Origin: Gaiellales bacterium
GTDB lineage: Bacteria; Actinomycetota; Thermoleophilia; Gaiellales; JAICJC01
NCBI GenBank assembly: GCA_036403155.1
Contig: DASWRM010000070.1
Span: 54,580 to 118,579, forward strand
Direction: 5' to 3'
DNA length: 64,000 bases
The position numbers and the translations under genes were made by a program. Positions within the stretch are counted from its first letter, which is position 1. The number at the start of each line of letters is the position of its first letter. The notes beneath the pieces are model-generated. The model did no database searches and was not told the origin of the DNA. It saw nothing but the letters and a program-made list of their open reading frames with translations. Below, piece after piece: positions 26,544 to 35,201 of this stretch.

Positions 26544-26603
26544 CCTTTGCCGCCGAGTTGTCAGCGTGGTGAAAATTTGGTTCTCGGAGCGGATTTCCAG
26601 CGG

Positions 26604-26609
26604 TATACT
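26604..26609 (+). promoter_or_regulatory. Probable -10 box (TATACT) of sigA
   Basis: TATACT lies 75 bases before the sigma factor start in an AT-rich stretch unusual for this genome (TGAAAATTTGGTTCTC just upstream). The best -35 at 17 bases spacing is weak (TTCTCG), so promoter class is unsure. Confidence 0.4.
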
Positions 26610-26683
26610 CCCCGCGTCTGCGCGTGCCACTGCCACGATCGTGGCGGGGTCTTCTTCCATTCCGACGTCATACGAGGGCGCCA

Positions 26684-27772
<1,089 letters not shown>

Positions 27773-27799
27773 CCCGCCGGCGATAGAATCCGCCCGCTC

Positions 27800-27881
27800 G
27801 GGGGGGTGTCCGAGTGGCTAAAGGAGACGGGCTGTAAACCCGTTGGCTCTGCCTACACAGGTTCGAATCCTGTCCCCCCCA
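27800..27881 (+). tRNA. tRNA-Tyr (GUA)
   Basis: A full cloverleaf is visible: acceptor 27800-27806 (seven G) pairs with 27874-27880 (seven C); D-arm TCC/GGA; anticodon arm ACGGG-CTGTAAA-CCCGT with anticodon GTA at 27834-27836; a long variable arm as in class II tRNAs; T-arm ACAGG-TTCGAAT-CCTGT. A27881 is the discriminator. CCA is not encoded. Tyr is given by the anticodon. Confidence 0.95.
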
Positions 27882-27915
27882 TCCCATCGTCAACCGCGGG
27901 GCGCTTCACCGGCGA

Positions 27916-28701
27916 TCAGCTGAGCGTCTTGATGTACGCGACCAGCTCGCCGATCTGGCTGTCGGTCAAGATCGTGCCCCAGTGAGGCATGCTGACGATC
28001 GGGGCCTTTCCCAGGACGCTGCCCGACCGGATGACCTCTGCGATCTTTGCGCCGGTGTTGAACTCGCCGGTGAAGTCGGCGCCCGTGAGCGGCGGGATCA
28101 CCGTGTCCGGGGACTCGGGGTTCGGCACCCCGCCGAGCCCGTTGGGCCCGTGGCAGTTGATGCATCCGTACCGCTGATAGAGCGCTTGCCCGGCGGTCGC
28201 GTCGCCCTGGTCGGTGGGCACCGGCACCGGCTCCGCGTCCGCGACCTGCGGGAACCCTGCCTCCATGTAGGCGACCAGCTCAGCGATCTGCGGCCGCGCG
28301 ATGACGCCGTGCCAGATCGGCATGAACGGCTTCGTGGCGTTGCCGGAGACGCCGGCGCCGTGCTCGATGATCGAGGTCAGCTGGGCGACGCTCAGGTTGG
28401 GTGCCAGTGAGTCCAGCGCGGGCACGTCCGGCGACACGCCTCCGGCGCCGCGGGGGCCGTGGCACTCGGCGCATGCGAACTGCACGAACGCGTGTGCGCC
28501 CAGCGCGACCTTCTGCGGCACGGGGGCCGGCTTGGGCCCGCTGACGCCACCGGCGGACGACACGGGCGCAGCCGAGCGGTTGTTCTTGCCCGCGTAGTAC
28601 GCGGCCAGCCCCACCCCGGCCATGACCAGCACGATTACGGCCACGGCGAGTGCGACCACACTCGCGTCGCTCCGCGTCTGTTTCGCGTCGTGACGGTCCA
28701 T
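27916..28701 (-). CDS. Membrane-anchored diheme cytochrome c
   Basis: This 261-residue protein has an N-terminal cytoplasmic tail, one transmembrane anchor (VVALAVAVIVLVMAGVGLAAYY) and two cytochrome c domains outside. The haem sites are CAECH (about 79) and CINCH (about 180), each followed by a C-terminal helix with a Met ligand candidate (PFMPIWHG; SMPHWGTIL). It should carry electrons at the outer face. It opens the redox region and is next to the tRNA; the cytochrome b gene is divergent, 244 bases away. Confidence 0.88.
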   Translation of the reverse strand: MDRHDAKQTRSDASVVALAVAVIVLVMAGVGLAAYYAGKNNRSAAPVSSAGGVSGPKPAPVPQKVALGAHAFVQFACAECHGPRGAGGVSPDVPALDSLAPNLSVAQLTSIIEHGAGVSGNATKPFMPIWHGVIARPQIAELVAYMEAGFPQVADAEPVPVPTDQGDATAGQALYQRYGCINCHGPNGLGGVPNPESPDTVIPPLTGADFTGEFNTGAKIAEVIRSGSVLGKAPIVSMPHWGTILTDSQIGELVAYIKTLS

Positions 28702-28800
28702 AAGGGCAGCGTGACGTTACAGGGAATCCGCGTCGCCGGGGAGTCCACCGTTCGTTTCTGCGGCAAATCCCGTATACGGGCGGCGCGCTCGGCGCGCGGA

Positions 28801-28823
28801 CCGGTGATCCTGACGCTCACCGG
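28801..28823. promoter_or_regulatory. Inverted repeat between cytochrome genes
   Basis: CCGGTGA and TCACCGG flank a 9-base centre (TCCTGACGC), in the gap between the divergent cytochrome c and cytochrome b genes. The arms share the GGTGA/TCACC sequence with the repeats near 35197, so it may be a regulatory site. It could also be a chance GC-rich palindrome. Confidence 0.35.
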
Positions 28824-28945
28824 ACCGACGCTGCACCCCGGCCTCGCCGTGCGGGGAGCGTACTGTCACTGTCGGTTTGCCGGCCGGGCGCCGACGCTCC
28901 TGCGCTCATGATTTCCTCAGAATGCCGGCGGCATGATTGTGCCGG

Positions 28946-29578
28946 ATGGCGTTGATCCGTCGGTTCTCGAGGACTGAGCGCGCGGCCCATTGGCTGATCG
29001 CTGCGACGTTCGCCGTCATGCTCCTCAGCGGTGGTCAGGTGCCGCACCGCTGGTCATGGACGACGGCCTGGTTCGACGTTCACGTCGGTGCTGCCGCTCT
29101 GCTCATCGCCGGGCTGGTTGCGCTCGTTGTATCCGCCGACGGCCCGGCGCTCCGGGCCACCGCCTCGGAGCTTCGCCGCCTCGACCGCGACGACCGCGCC
29201 TGGCTCTCCCCAACGCGCCTGCTGGCCCGCCGGCCGGCTCCGCCGGTGGGACGGTTCAACGCCGGCCAGAAGCTGAACGCGCGGCTATCGCTGCTTGGCA
29301 TCCTGGGCCTGTACGGAACGGGTGCCTACCTGATCACGTTCGGGAACACTGCTTTCGGCCTCCTCCACGGCCCGTTCGCCTTCCTCACGTCGGTCCTCAT
29401 CGCCGGGCACATCTTCATGGCCGTGGTCAACCCATCCACGCGGCACGCGCTGCGCGGCATGACGCTCGGGACGGTGGACCGTACCTGGGCCGAACATCAC
29501 TTTCCCCGCTGGGTCGAGGATCATGACGCGGGCGGCCGATCGGCGGCTACGGCTCGACGGACACGGGGCGGGACGTAG
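28946..29578 (+). CDS. Cytochrome b561/formate dehydrogenase gamma-like membrane protein
   Basis: This 210-residue protein has four hydrophobic helices. TERAAHW before helix 1, FNAGQKLNARLS before helix 3 and HIFMAVVNPSTRHALRGM near the end are seen in formate dehydrogenase gamma and related cytochrome b proteins, with histidines that could bind two haems. It would pass electrons between the quinone pool and a periplasmic partner. The ATG at 28946 is chosen over a TTG three codons upstream. The next gene starts directly after its stop. Confidence 0.75.
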   Translation: MALIRRFSRTERAAHWLIAATFAVMLLSGGQVPHRWSWTTAWFDVHVGAAALLIAGLVALVVSADGPALRATASELRRLDRDDRAWLSPTRLLARRPAPPVGRFNAGQKLNARLSLLGILGLYGTGAYLITFGNTAFGLLHGPFAFLTSVLIAGHIFMAVVNPSTRHALRGMTLGTVDRTWAEHHFPRWVEDHDAGGRSAATARRTRGGT

Positions 29579-31603
29579 GTGATACCGGCGCGGGCGGCCC
29601 CTCGGCGGTCGCGCAGGCGCTCCCGGAGGGTGATCGCCGCCGCCGGACTGGTTGTGGTGGGCGGAGCCGCCGTTGTGGTGCTGGCGGCCGGCCGCCGCGA
29701 GACTGCCAGTTCCTCGCCGCGGCGTGCGGCCGTGCAGGCCGCGGAGCAACGGCCGGCCAAGCCCACGGTGCGGGTCCATGTGACGCGCCTGGGGCGGCTC
29801 GGCGCACCTCTGCAGGATGCGGCCGTCGCCGTTCGGGGAGACCGCGTCTTCGTATTCGGGGGCCTCGACATGTCGGGCACGTCAACTGGCGCGATATCCG
29901 AGATCGCGGGCTCATCGATCTCGATCGCGGGGCGTCTGCCGGTGCCGGTGCACGACGCCGCTGCTGCACAGGAAGGCGGCAGCCTCTACATCGTCGGTGG
30001 CGGCCGGGCAACGAGTGCGCCGGGCATAGCGCGGTTCAGCCCGATGACGGGAACGACGCGGCTCGTCGGTGTTCTTCCGACCCCGCTGTCGGATCTCACG
30101 ATCGCCTCCGTCTCCGGCACGCCGTACGTCATCGGCGGGTATACCGGAGCGGTGTGGTCGGACCGGATCTACGCGCTTTCGGGTGGGCACGTGCATCTCG
30201 CCGGACGGCTGCCGGTCGCATTGCGCTACGCCGCCGCGGCGACGGTCGGCCAGTCGATCATCATCGCCGGTGGACGCACCACGGCGGGGCCGGCCAGGGC
30301 GATCTACCGCTTCACGCCTCGCAACGGCCGCATCGAACGTATCGGGCGGCTGCCGCACCCGCTCATGCATGCCGCCGCCGGCACGCTCGACGGCATGGTC
30401 TACGTGGTCGGTGGGCTGCGACGCGACGGGCGTCCGGCGCGATCGATCGTGGCCATCCACCCTGACGGGTCGACGAGCCGCGCCGGCCGGTTGCCCACAT
30501 CGCTGTCCGACGCGGCGGTGGCGACGTTGCCCGGCCGGCTGCTCGTGGTCGGGGGCAGCAACGGAGCGCGGCCCACCTCGTCAGTCCTCCAGGTCACCGT
30601 CCGCGTCGCGAGCGGCAGACCGCGCGCACCAGCACCGGCCGCGCCCCTCGGCCAGAAGTCCGCACCACCGAAGCTGTTCGCCGGTCCGCTGCCCGGAGAC
30701 CTGCTGATTGCCGACCGGGGCAACAACCGCGTCCTTCTCGTCAACCCACGGGGACATGTGCTGTGGCGGTTCCCGAACCGGCACACGCACATGCGTCTGG
30801 TCTTCGACGACGACACCTTCTTCACGCCGGGCGGACGCTCGATCATCTCCAACGAGGAGGAAAACCACAAGATCGTCGAGGTCGCGTACCCGAGTGGCCG
30901 CCTCCTCTGGAGCTACGGCCACGCCGGCGTCCGGGGAGCAGCGCCCGGCTATCTCGACACCCCAGACGACGCCTACAAGCTGCGAGGCGGACGTGTCATC
31001 GTCGCGGACGCGTACAACTGCCGCGTCCTCGAGCTGCGCGGCCGGCGGATCGTTCGCTCGATCGGCCAAGCTGGGCGCTGCGTTCACGATCCTCCGCGCT
31101 CGCTTGGCCCGGTGAATGGCGATACGCCGCTGCCGGGTGGACGAATCCTCGTATCGGAGATTGCGGGCTCATACATCGACGAGTTCACGCGCACGGGTCG
31201 GCTCGTCCGCGTCTATCGGGCTCCGGTCGCCTACCCCTCCGACCCTCAGTTGACGCGGCGCGGCAACATCCTGTTGGCCGACTACACCGATCCGGGAGGG
31301 ATCGTGATCCTCTCGCGTCGCACCGGTCGTCTGCTCTGGAGCTACCGCCCGTCCTCAGGCCGCGGGCGGCTCGACCATCCCAGCCTCGCCGCGATGCTTC
31401 CCAATGGCTTGATTGCCGTGACCGACGACTACAACAGCCGGATCGTCATCATCGACCCGCGTACCAGGCGTATCGTCTGGCACTACGGCCACCGTGGGAG
31501 GCCCGGCCGGGGACGGGGATATCTCGACACACCGGACGGGTTCGACTTCGTACCGGTCTCTCCACGCGGAGCTCCCGATCCGGCAGCCATCGCCCGCGGG
31601 TGA
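29579..31603 (+). CDS. Secreted double beta-propeller (Kelch plus NHL/PQQ-like)
   Basis: This 674-residue protein has a basic N-terminus, one hydrophobic segment (about 18-42) that is a signal or anchor, then two propellers. Residues about 65-345 contain six or so Kelch-like repeats with GRLP... and ..VGG.. motifs. Residues about 370-665 carry NHL/PQQ-like repeats: LLIADRGNNRVLLV, GRLLWSYGHAG, VIVADAYNCRVLEL, LLWSYRPSSGRG, AVTDDYNSRIVII. No catalytic residues are obvious; it could be a binding or scaffold protein. Start is GTG directly after the cytochrome b stop, so the two are co-translated. Confidence 0.7.
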   Translation: MIPARAAPRRSRRRSRRVIAAAGLVVVGGAAVVVLAAGRRETASSSPRRAAVQAAEQRPAKPTVRVHVTRLGRLGAPLQDAAVAVRGDRVFVFGGLDMSGTSTGAISEIAGSSISIAGRLPVPVHDAAAAQEGGSLYIVGGGRATSAPGIARFSPMTGTTRLVGVLPTPLSDLTIASVSGTPYVIGGYTGAVWSDRIYALSGGHVHLAGRLPVALRYAAAATVGQSIIIAGGRTTAGPARAIYRFTPRNGRIERIGRLPHPLMHAAAGTLDGMVYVVGGLRRDGRPARSIVAIHPDGSTSRAGRLPTSLSDAAVATLPGRLLVVGGSNGARPTSSVLQVTVRVASGRPRAPAPAAPLGQKSAPPKLFAGPLPGDLLIADRGNNRVLLVNPRGHVLWRFPNRHTHMRLVFDDDTFFTPGGRSIISNEEENHKIVEVAYPSGRLLWSYGHAGVRGAAPGYLDTPDDAYKLRGGRVIVADAYNCRVLELRGRRIVRSIGQAGRCVHDPPRSLGPVNGDTPLPGGRILVSEIAGSYIDEFTRTGRLVRVYRAPVAYPSDPQLTRRGNILLADYTDPGGIVILSRRTGRLLWSYRPSSGRGRLDHPSLAAMLPNGLIAVTDDYNSRIVIIDPRTRRIVWHYGHRGRPGRGRGYLDTPDGFDFVPVSPRGAPDPAAIARG

Positions 31604-31623
31604 CCGCCGCGCGAGGTTGCGGT

Positions 31624-31836
31624 CTACGCGGCCGATCCGGTGGCCGCCGTCATCCTGATCGCCCCTGTTGGGCAGGCGTCGCAGATTGCCTTGGCCCGGT
31701 CGCCCGCGAGGCGATCGACCAGCGCATAGGCGCACCCTCCCTGGTCGAGTGCGACGGCGTCGGAATCGACGGATACGCACTCGCCGTAGCCGATGCAGGT
31801 GTCGCGGTCGATGATGAGATGGACGGGGGTGTTCAT
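31624..31836 (-). CDS. Small [3Fe-4S]-type ferredoxin
   Basis: A 70-residue protein with CIGYGEC near the N-terminus and CDACPTGAI near the end. The second cysteine of a normal CxxCxxC motif is replaced by tyrosine/glycine, the pattern of [3Fe-4S] ferredoxins paired with actinobacterial P450 or other oxidoreductases. Acidic, cytosolic. It lies last in the operon, 16 bases after the flavoprotein reductase that probably reduces it. Confidence 0.85.
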   Translation of the reverse strand: MNTPVHLIIDRDTCIGYGECVSVDSDAVALDQGGCAYALVDRLAGDRAKAICDACPTGAIRMTAATGSAA

Positions 31837-31852
31837 CGGTGCTCCTTGTCTG

Positions 31853-32962
31853 TCAGGCAGCGAGCAGCCTGCGTGCTTCGTGCAGGCGGGTCGGTGCGTT
31901 TACGAGGACGACGCAGACCGGCCGCCCGTCCGCGTCGTATCCGATCGTGGCGTCTCCGTCGTCGGCCCAGTCCTGAGCCGCCTGGGGGACGCCGACCTGC
32001 TGAACTCGGGTTCCGGCGATGTCCGAGAACCAGTACGGCTCTCGCACGAACCGCTCGGTGGCGCCGAGGATCGATGCCGCGACGTGGGCGCCGGCCGCTC
32101 GCGCCGTGTCCCAGTGCGGCACGGAGATCCGACCGTATCTCGGGTGCGGATAGCGGGCGAGGTCGCCACACACCCAGACGCGGTCGTGGGCAGGAAGCCG
32201 CAGCCGCTCGTCGGCGTCCGCGAGGCCCGATGGCCCGAGCACGGCGGGAAGCGTGCTGCGCATGCCGGTCGCGCATATGACGGTGTCGGCGTCGATGATG
32301 CCGGCGTCGGTCGCGAGCGCAAACCCGGCCGCCGACCGATCGAGCCTCTGGATGCTGCACGAACCGAGAAATCGCACGCCCCGCCGGTGCAGCGCGGCCG
32401 ACGCAGCGCTCGAGATGCGCGGATGCAGACGCCCCAGCGGACGCGCGTCCACGTCCACCAGCGTGACTCGATGGGCCTGGGCGAGCGTTGCGGCGGTCTC
32501 CGTTCCGATCAGCCCGGCGCCGATCACGACCACGCGCCGGCGCGGCGTGCTCAGGCGCGGGATCAGCTGCTCGAGATCTGCCGGATGCGAGTTTCCGTGC
32601 GCATGCTCGATGCCGGGGATGGGGGGGCGAGCGGAGCGCAGACCGGTCGCCCAGACGAGGTGGTCGTAGGCGATGTCGAGCGACGCACCCTCGGCGGTAT
32701 GCACGGTCACCCTGCGCCGGGCCGTCGCGGGGTCGGACGCGAGGCCGTCGACGTGCCGGATCCCCAGGGCGCGGAGCCCATCGATCGTCGCCAGTGGCGA
32801 CGCGCCGCCATCGGTGAGCGCCCGCTTGGAAAGCGGCGGCCGGTCGTACGGGAGGCCCGGCCCCACAAGCGTCACGTCGACGCCGGCATCGTGGAGGCCA
32901 CGCGCGCAGGCAAACCCGGCCACGCCGTTGCCCACCACGACCACATGCTCGCGGCGGGTCAT
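31853..32962 (-). CDS. FAD-dependent ferredoxin/rubredoxin-type reductase
   Basis: This 369-residue protein has the two-dinucleotide-domain flavoprotein fold: VVVVGNGVAGFACARG binds FAD, PYDRPPLSK follows, and VVVIGAGLIGTETAATLA binds NAD(P)H (about 145-162). WVCGDLARYPHP is the second FAD site, and a C-terminal domain of about 70 residues is typical of ferredoxin reductases. It would move electrons from NAD(P)H to the ferredoxin downstream. It overlaps the haem membrane protein by 4 bases (ATGA). Confidence 0.85.
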   Translation of the reverse strand: MTRREHVVVVGNGVAGFACARGLHDAGVDVTLVGPGLPYDRPPLSKRALTDGGASPLATIDGLRALGIRHVDGLASDPATARRRVTVHTAEGASLDIAYDHLVWATGLRSARPPIPGIEHAHGNSHPADLEQLIPRLSTPRRRVVVIGAGLIGTETAATLAQAHRVTLVDVDARPLGRLHPRISSAASAALHRRGVRFLGSCSIQRLDRSAAGFALATDAGIIDADTVICATGMRSTLPAVLGPSGLADADERLRLPAHDRVWVCGDLARYPHPRYGRISVPHWDTARAAGAHVAASILGATERFVREPYWFSDIAGTRVQQVGVPQAAQDWADDGDATIGYDADGRPVCVVLVNAPTRLHEARRLLAA

Positions 32963-33504
32963 GCGCGTGTCTCCTCCTGCACGGCAGGCCGTGCAGTGAC
33001 GGCGATGGGACGCTCCAGCCACCGCAGCCACGCGGCGCCGCCCACGATTGCCGCAGAGGCCGCGTAGAAGACGACCGCAACGGGCGAGCGAGCGTCGGTT
33101 CCGACCGCCACGCCGTGGACCAGTGCGAGAGCCCAGACCAGGTACCCGGTGTAGTGCAGCGACCGCCACAGCCGGTGAGAGATCCATCCCGCCCGCTTCA
33201 GGCGAAAGGACAGGGGCAGCGCGAGCGCAAGCCAGAGCGCCGCGGCGCCCACGGTCACCGCCGGTCGGCGGTCGGCTCCGACGAGCGAACCGATCGAGAC
33301 GCGCGCAAACCGATCGGCGAGCAGCGCGCCGATGTGCGTCAGCAACGCGGCGAACCCGAGCGAGGACAGGAACCGATGGAAATCGAGCTGGGGTGCGGGT
33401 GGCCGCCAGGCACGTCCCGCAAGACCGATGCCCCACGCGATCGCAAGCGTGTAGCACGCGAACGCCAGCAGCCCCGCGGCACGTGCGACGTCCCAGGCGA
33501 TCAC
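32959..33504 (-). CDS. Ferric-reductase-like haem transmembrane protein (short)
   Basis: This 181-residue protein is almost all membrane helices (about five or six). Histidine pairs in FHRFLSSLGFAALLTHIG and LWRSLHYTGYLVWALALVHG are placed to bind two stacked haems across the membrane, as in FRD/NOX-type and MsrQ-like proteins. It lacks the FAD/NAD domains of full ferric reductases; the separate flavoprotein gene downstream could serve that role. Start GTG overlaps the ApbE stop (GTGA). A related protein is at 39902-40876. Confidence 0.8.
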   Translation of the reverse strand: MIAWDVARAAGLLAFACYTLAIAWGIGLAGRAWRPPAPQLDFHRFLSSLGFAALLTHIGALLADRFARVSIGSLVGADRRPAVTVGAAALWLALALPLSFRLKRAGWISHRLWRSLHYTGYLVWALALVHGVAVGTDARSPVAVVFYAASAAIVGGAAWLRWLERPIAVTARPAVQEETRA

Positions 33505-34397
33505 CGCGTCACCTCGATCCAGCGCGGGGTGGTGCGCCGGCGCCCGTCCACGATCACCAGCGCGGGGTCGGTCAGCTCGCGAATACGGAGCGGGCGCAGC
33601 GCGAGCGTCTTGGCCAGGACGTCGGCTCGTACCGGGTCGTCGGCGACGACGGTCGCGTGCGTCAAGGGTCCCGGGTGCCCGGTGTGCGGGTCGATCAGAT
33701 GGTGGGCCTTGATGCCGTCGCCGTTGACCCACCGCCTGCGTCCGTAGCCCGAGGTGGCGACGCCATGCCCGTCTGGAAGGGTCACGGTCGCGAGGGCGGC
33801 CGGCGGGCGGGCGGGGTTCTCGACCGCGACCAGGTGCTCCCCCCGCGCGGCGACAAGGTCGCCACCCGCGTCGACGAGCAGGAAAGGATCTTCGCACCAG
33901 GCGAGCAAACGGTCGGCGATGCGTCGAGCCATCCAGCTCTTTGCGATTCCGCCGAGATCCAGCGCCGTCCCTGCCGGAATCGACACCGTGCTGCGTTCAC
34001 GGTCGAGCGTGGGGACTCCCCGCACGGGGCTGTCCGCAGGGCTGTCGGGAACCCCGCAGGCGTACCGATCGATGCTCCTGCCATAGCCCCACCGCGACAT
34101 GGCGCCGCCGACCAGCGGCTGGAACACTCCATCCGTCTCCGCGGCCCAGAACAGACACGCCTCGATCAGATCGAGCGTGGGCCCGTCCACGCTGACCGGG
34201 CCGCCGGCGCCTCGAGTGATCCTCGACGTCACGCTGTCGGGGAGGAACCGCGACCACCGGGCTTCGTCCTCTGCGACGGCGGCCGCGGCGCGCTGGGCCA
34301 TTGCAGCGTCCACTCCGCCGGTGTGGTGGATCTGCCATGTCGTCCCGGTCGCATGCCATCGCCAGGCGGTCGTTGTTCGTGTGAGAGCCATGCTCAT
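33501..34397 (-). CDS. apbE: ApbE-family FAD:protein FMN transferase (copy 1)
   Basis: This 298-residue protein shows the ApbE core: WRWHATGTTWQIHH at the start, SRFLPDS, LDLGGIAKSWM, VDAGGDLVA (metal/flavin loop) and HHLIDPHTGHPG (active-site region with the catalytic Asp). It transfers FMN from FAD to a Ser/Thr of an exported redox protein. No lipoprotein signal is obvious at this start, so location is unsure. The start overlaps the upstream stop (TGATG). No flavinylation target with an obvious SGAT-like site is seen in the operon. Confidence 0.85.
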   Translation of the reverse strand: MSMALTRTTTAWRWHATGTTWQIHHTGGVDAAMAQRAAAAVAEDEARWSRFLPDSVTSRITRGAGGPVSVDGPTLDLIEACLFWAAETDGVFQPLVGGAMSRWGYGRSIDRYACGVPDSPADSPVRGVPTLDRERSTVSIPAGTALDLGGIAKSWMARRIADRLLAWCEDPFLLVDAGGDLVAARGEHLVAVENPARPPAALATVTLPDGHGVATSGYGRRRWVNGDGIKAHHLIDPHTGHPGPLTHATVVADDPVRADVLAKTLALRPLRIRELTDPALVIVDGRRRTTPRWIEVTR

Positions 34398-34762
34398 CAG
34401 CTCGTCCGGGTGACCGGAGCGGACGCGACAGGAGCCGGCGCAGCGACGGGGCCGGTGGACACCTGAGCGGTGGGCGTCACCGTCGGCGGCGCCGCGAGGC
34501 GCGTCTGGTTGACGGAGGCGAGCAGCCGCCGCTGCGACCGGCGCGTGTCGCGCACGAGCCGGTTGTAGCGCTGTGCGAGGTGTCGGTAGCGGTGCGCAAC
34601 GGCTCGCTCGTTCGCCGCCGAACGGGCAGCGACGGCCCGCCATGACGCAACCTCGTGCTGCCAGGTTCCGGCCGCGGCGCTCTGGTCGATCGACCAGGCG
34701 ATGGCACCGGCGCACGCGAGCGCGATCACGGCGGTGTAGAGCTTGAGCACGGTGTTAGTCAT
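34397..34762 (-). CDS. Membrane-anchored coiled-coil protein, unknown
   Basis: A 121-residue protein: one N-terminal helix (LKLYTAVIALACAGAIAW), then a charged helical stretch (about 40-85, Arg-rich, coiled-coil-like) and a Pro/Ala/Thr-rich tail. No family is recognised. It overlaps the preceding small protein and the ApbE gene, so it belongs to the redox operon and probably sits in the envelope. Confidence 0.6.
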   Translation of the reverse strand: MTNTVLKLYTAVIALACAGAIAWSIDQSAAAGTWQHEVASWRAVAARSAANERAVAHRYRHLAQRYNRLVRDTRRSQRRLLASVNQTRLAAPPTVTPTAQVSTGPVAAPAPVASAPVTRTS

Positions 34763-35111
34763 CGCTGCCGCCTTCGTGGTCGTTTTCGGATGAACCGGTC
34801 GGGCTGGTGTGCGTCGAGGGCGCCGAGCTGGCCGCCACCGGCGGTGGGGGCGCAACGGCGGGCGCCGGCGCGGGTGTCGTCGCCGGAACGGGTGCTCCCA
34901 GGGCCGGCGCGTGCAGCTTCCGGTGCGGCGGAGGACTCCACCGGAGCAGGCGCACGTGCGGGATACCTGCATGACGCTGCTCCAGTCGAGCTCGTTCGCT
35001 CGCGAAGGCGGCGGCATGGGGAGCGACCTCGTGACGCGCGGCGTACGCGCCGCCGCCGACGAGCAGTCCGGCCAGCACCGCGGCGCCGGTTGCATGCCGT
35101 TGATTGATCAT
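34755..35111 (-). CDS. Small exported Pro-rich protein, unknown
   Basis: This is a 118-residue protein with an N-terminal hydrophobic segment (TGAAVLAGLLVGGGAYA) and a Pro/Ala-rich, then acidic, tail. The ATG at 35111 has a strong site (AAGGAGG) five bases upstream. It is the first gene of the redox operon reading to 31624, starting 63 bases from the repeat cluster at 35175-35201. The parallel operon at 38770 also begins with a small exported protein of unknown function. Confidence 0.6.
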   Translation of the reverse strand: MINQRHATGAAVLAGLLVGGGAYAARHEVAPHAAAFASERARLEQRHAGIPHVRLLRWSPPPHRKLHAPALGAPVPATTPAPAPAVAPPPPVAASSAPSTHTSPTGSSENDHEGGSDD

Positions 35112-35174
35112 CACATCCTCCTTGGTCGAGGCACGGGGCTCTCAGCGAGCTCATCCCCACGGTACGAACGTCAG

Positions 35175-35201
35175 GTGAGTCAGACGTGAGACGCCGGTGA
35201 G
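35175..35201 (-). promoter_or_regulatory. Three 11-bp-phased CTCAC repeats upstream of the redox operon
   Basis: On the minus strand CTCAC occurs at 35201-35197, 35190-35186 and 35179-35175, exactly 11 bases apart, running toward the operon start at 35111. Direct repeats with 11-bp phase are the usual binding-site layout of OmpR/PhoB-family regulators; actinobacterial PhoP boxes are GTTCAC-like. They overlap the last codons and stop of the histidine kinase gene. Similar repeats are at 38708-38729. Confidence 0.55.
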
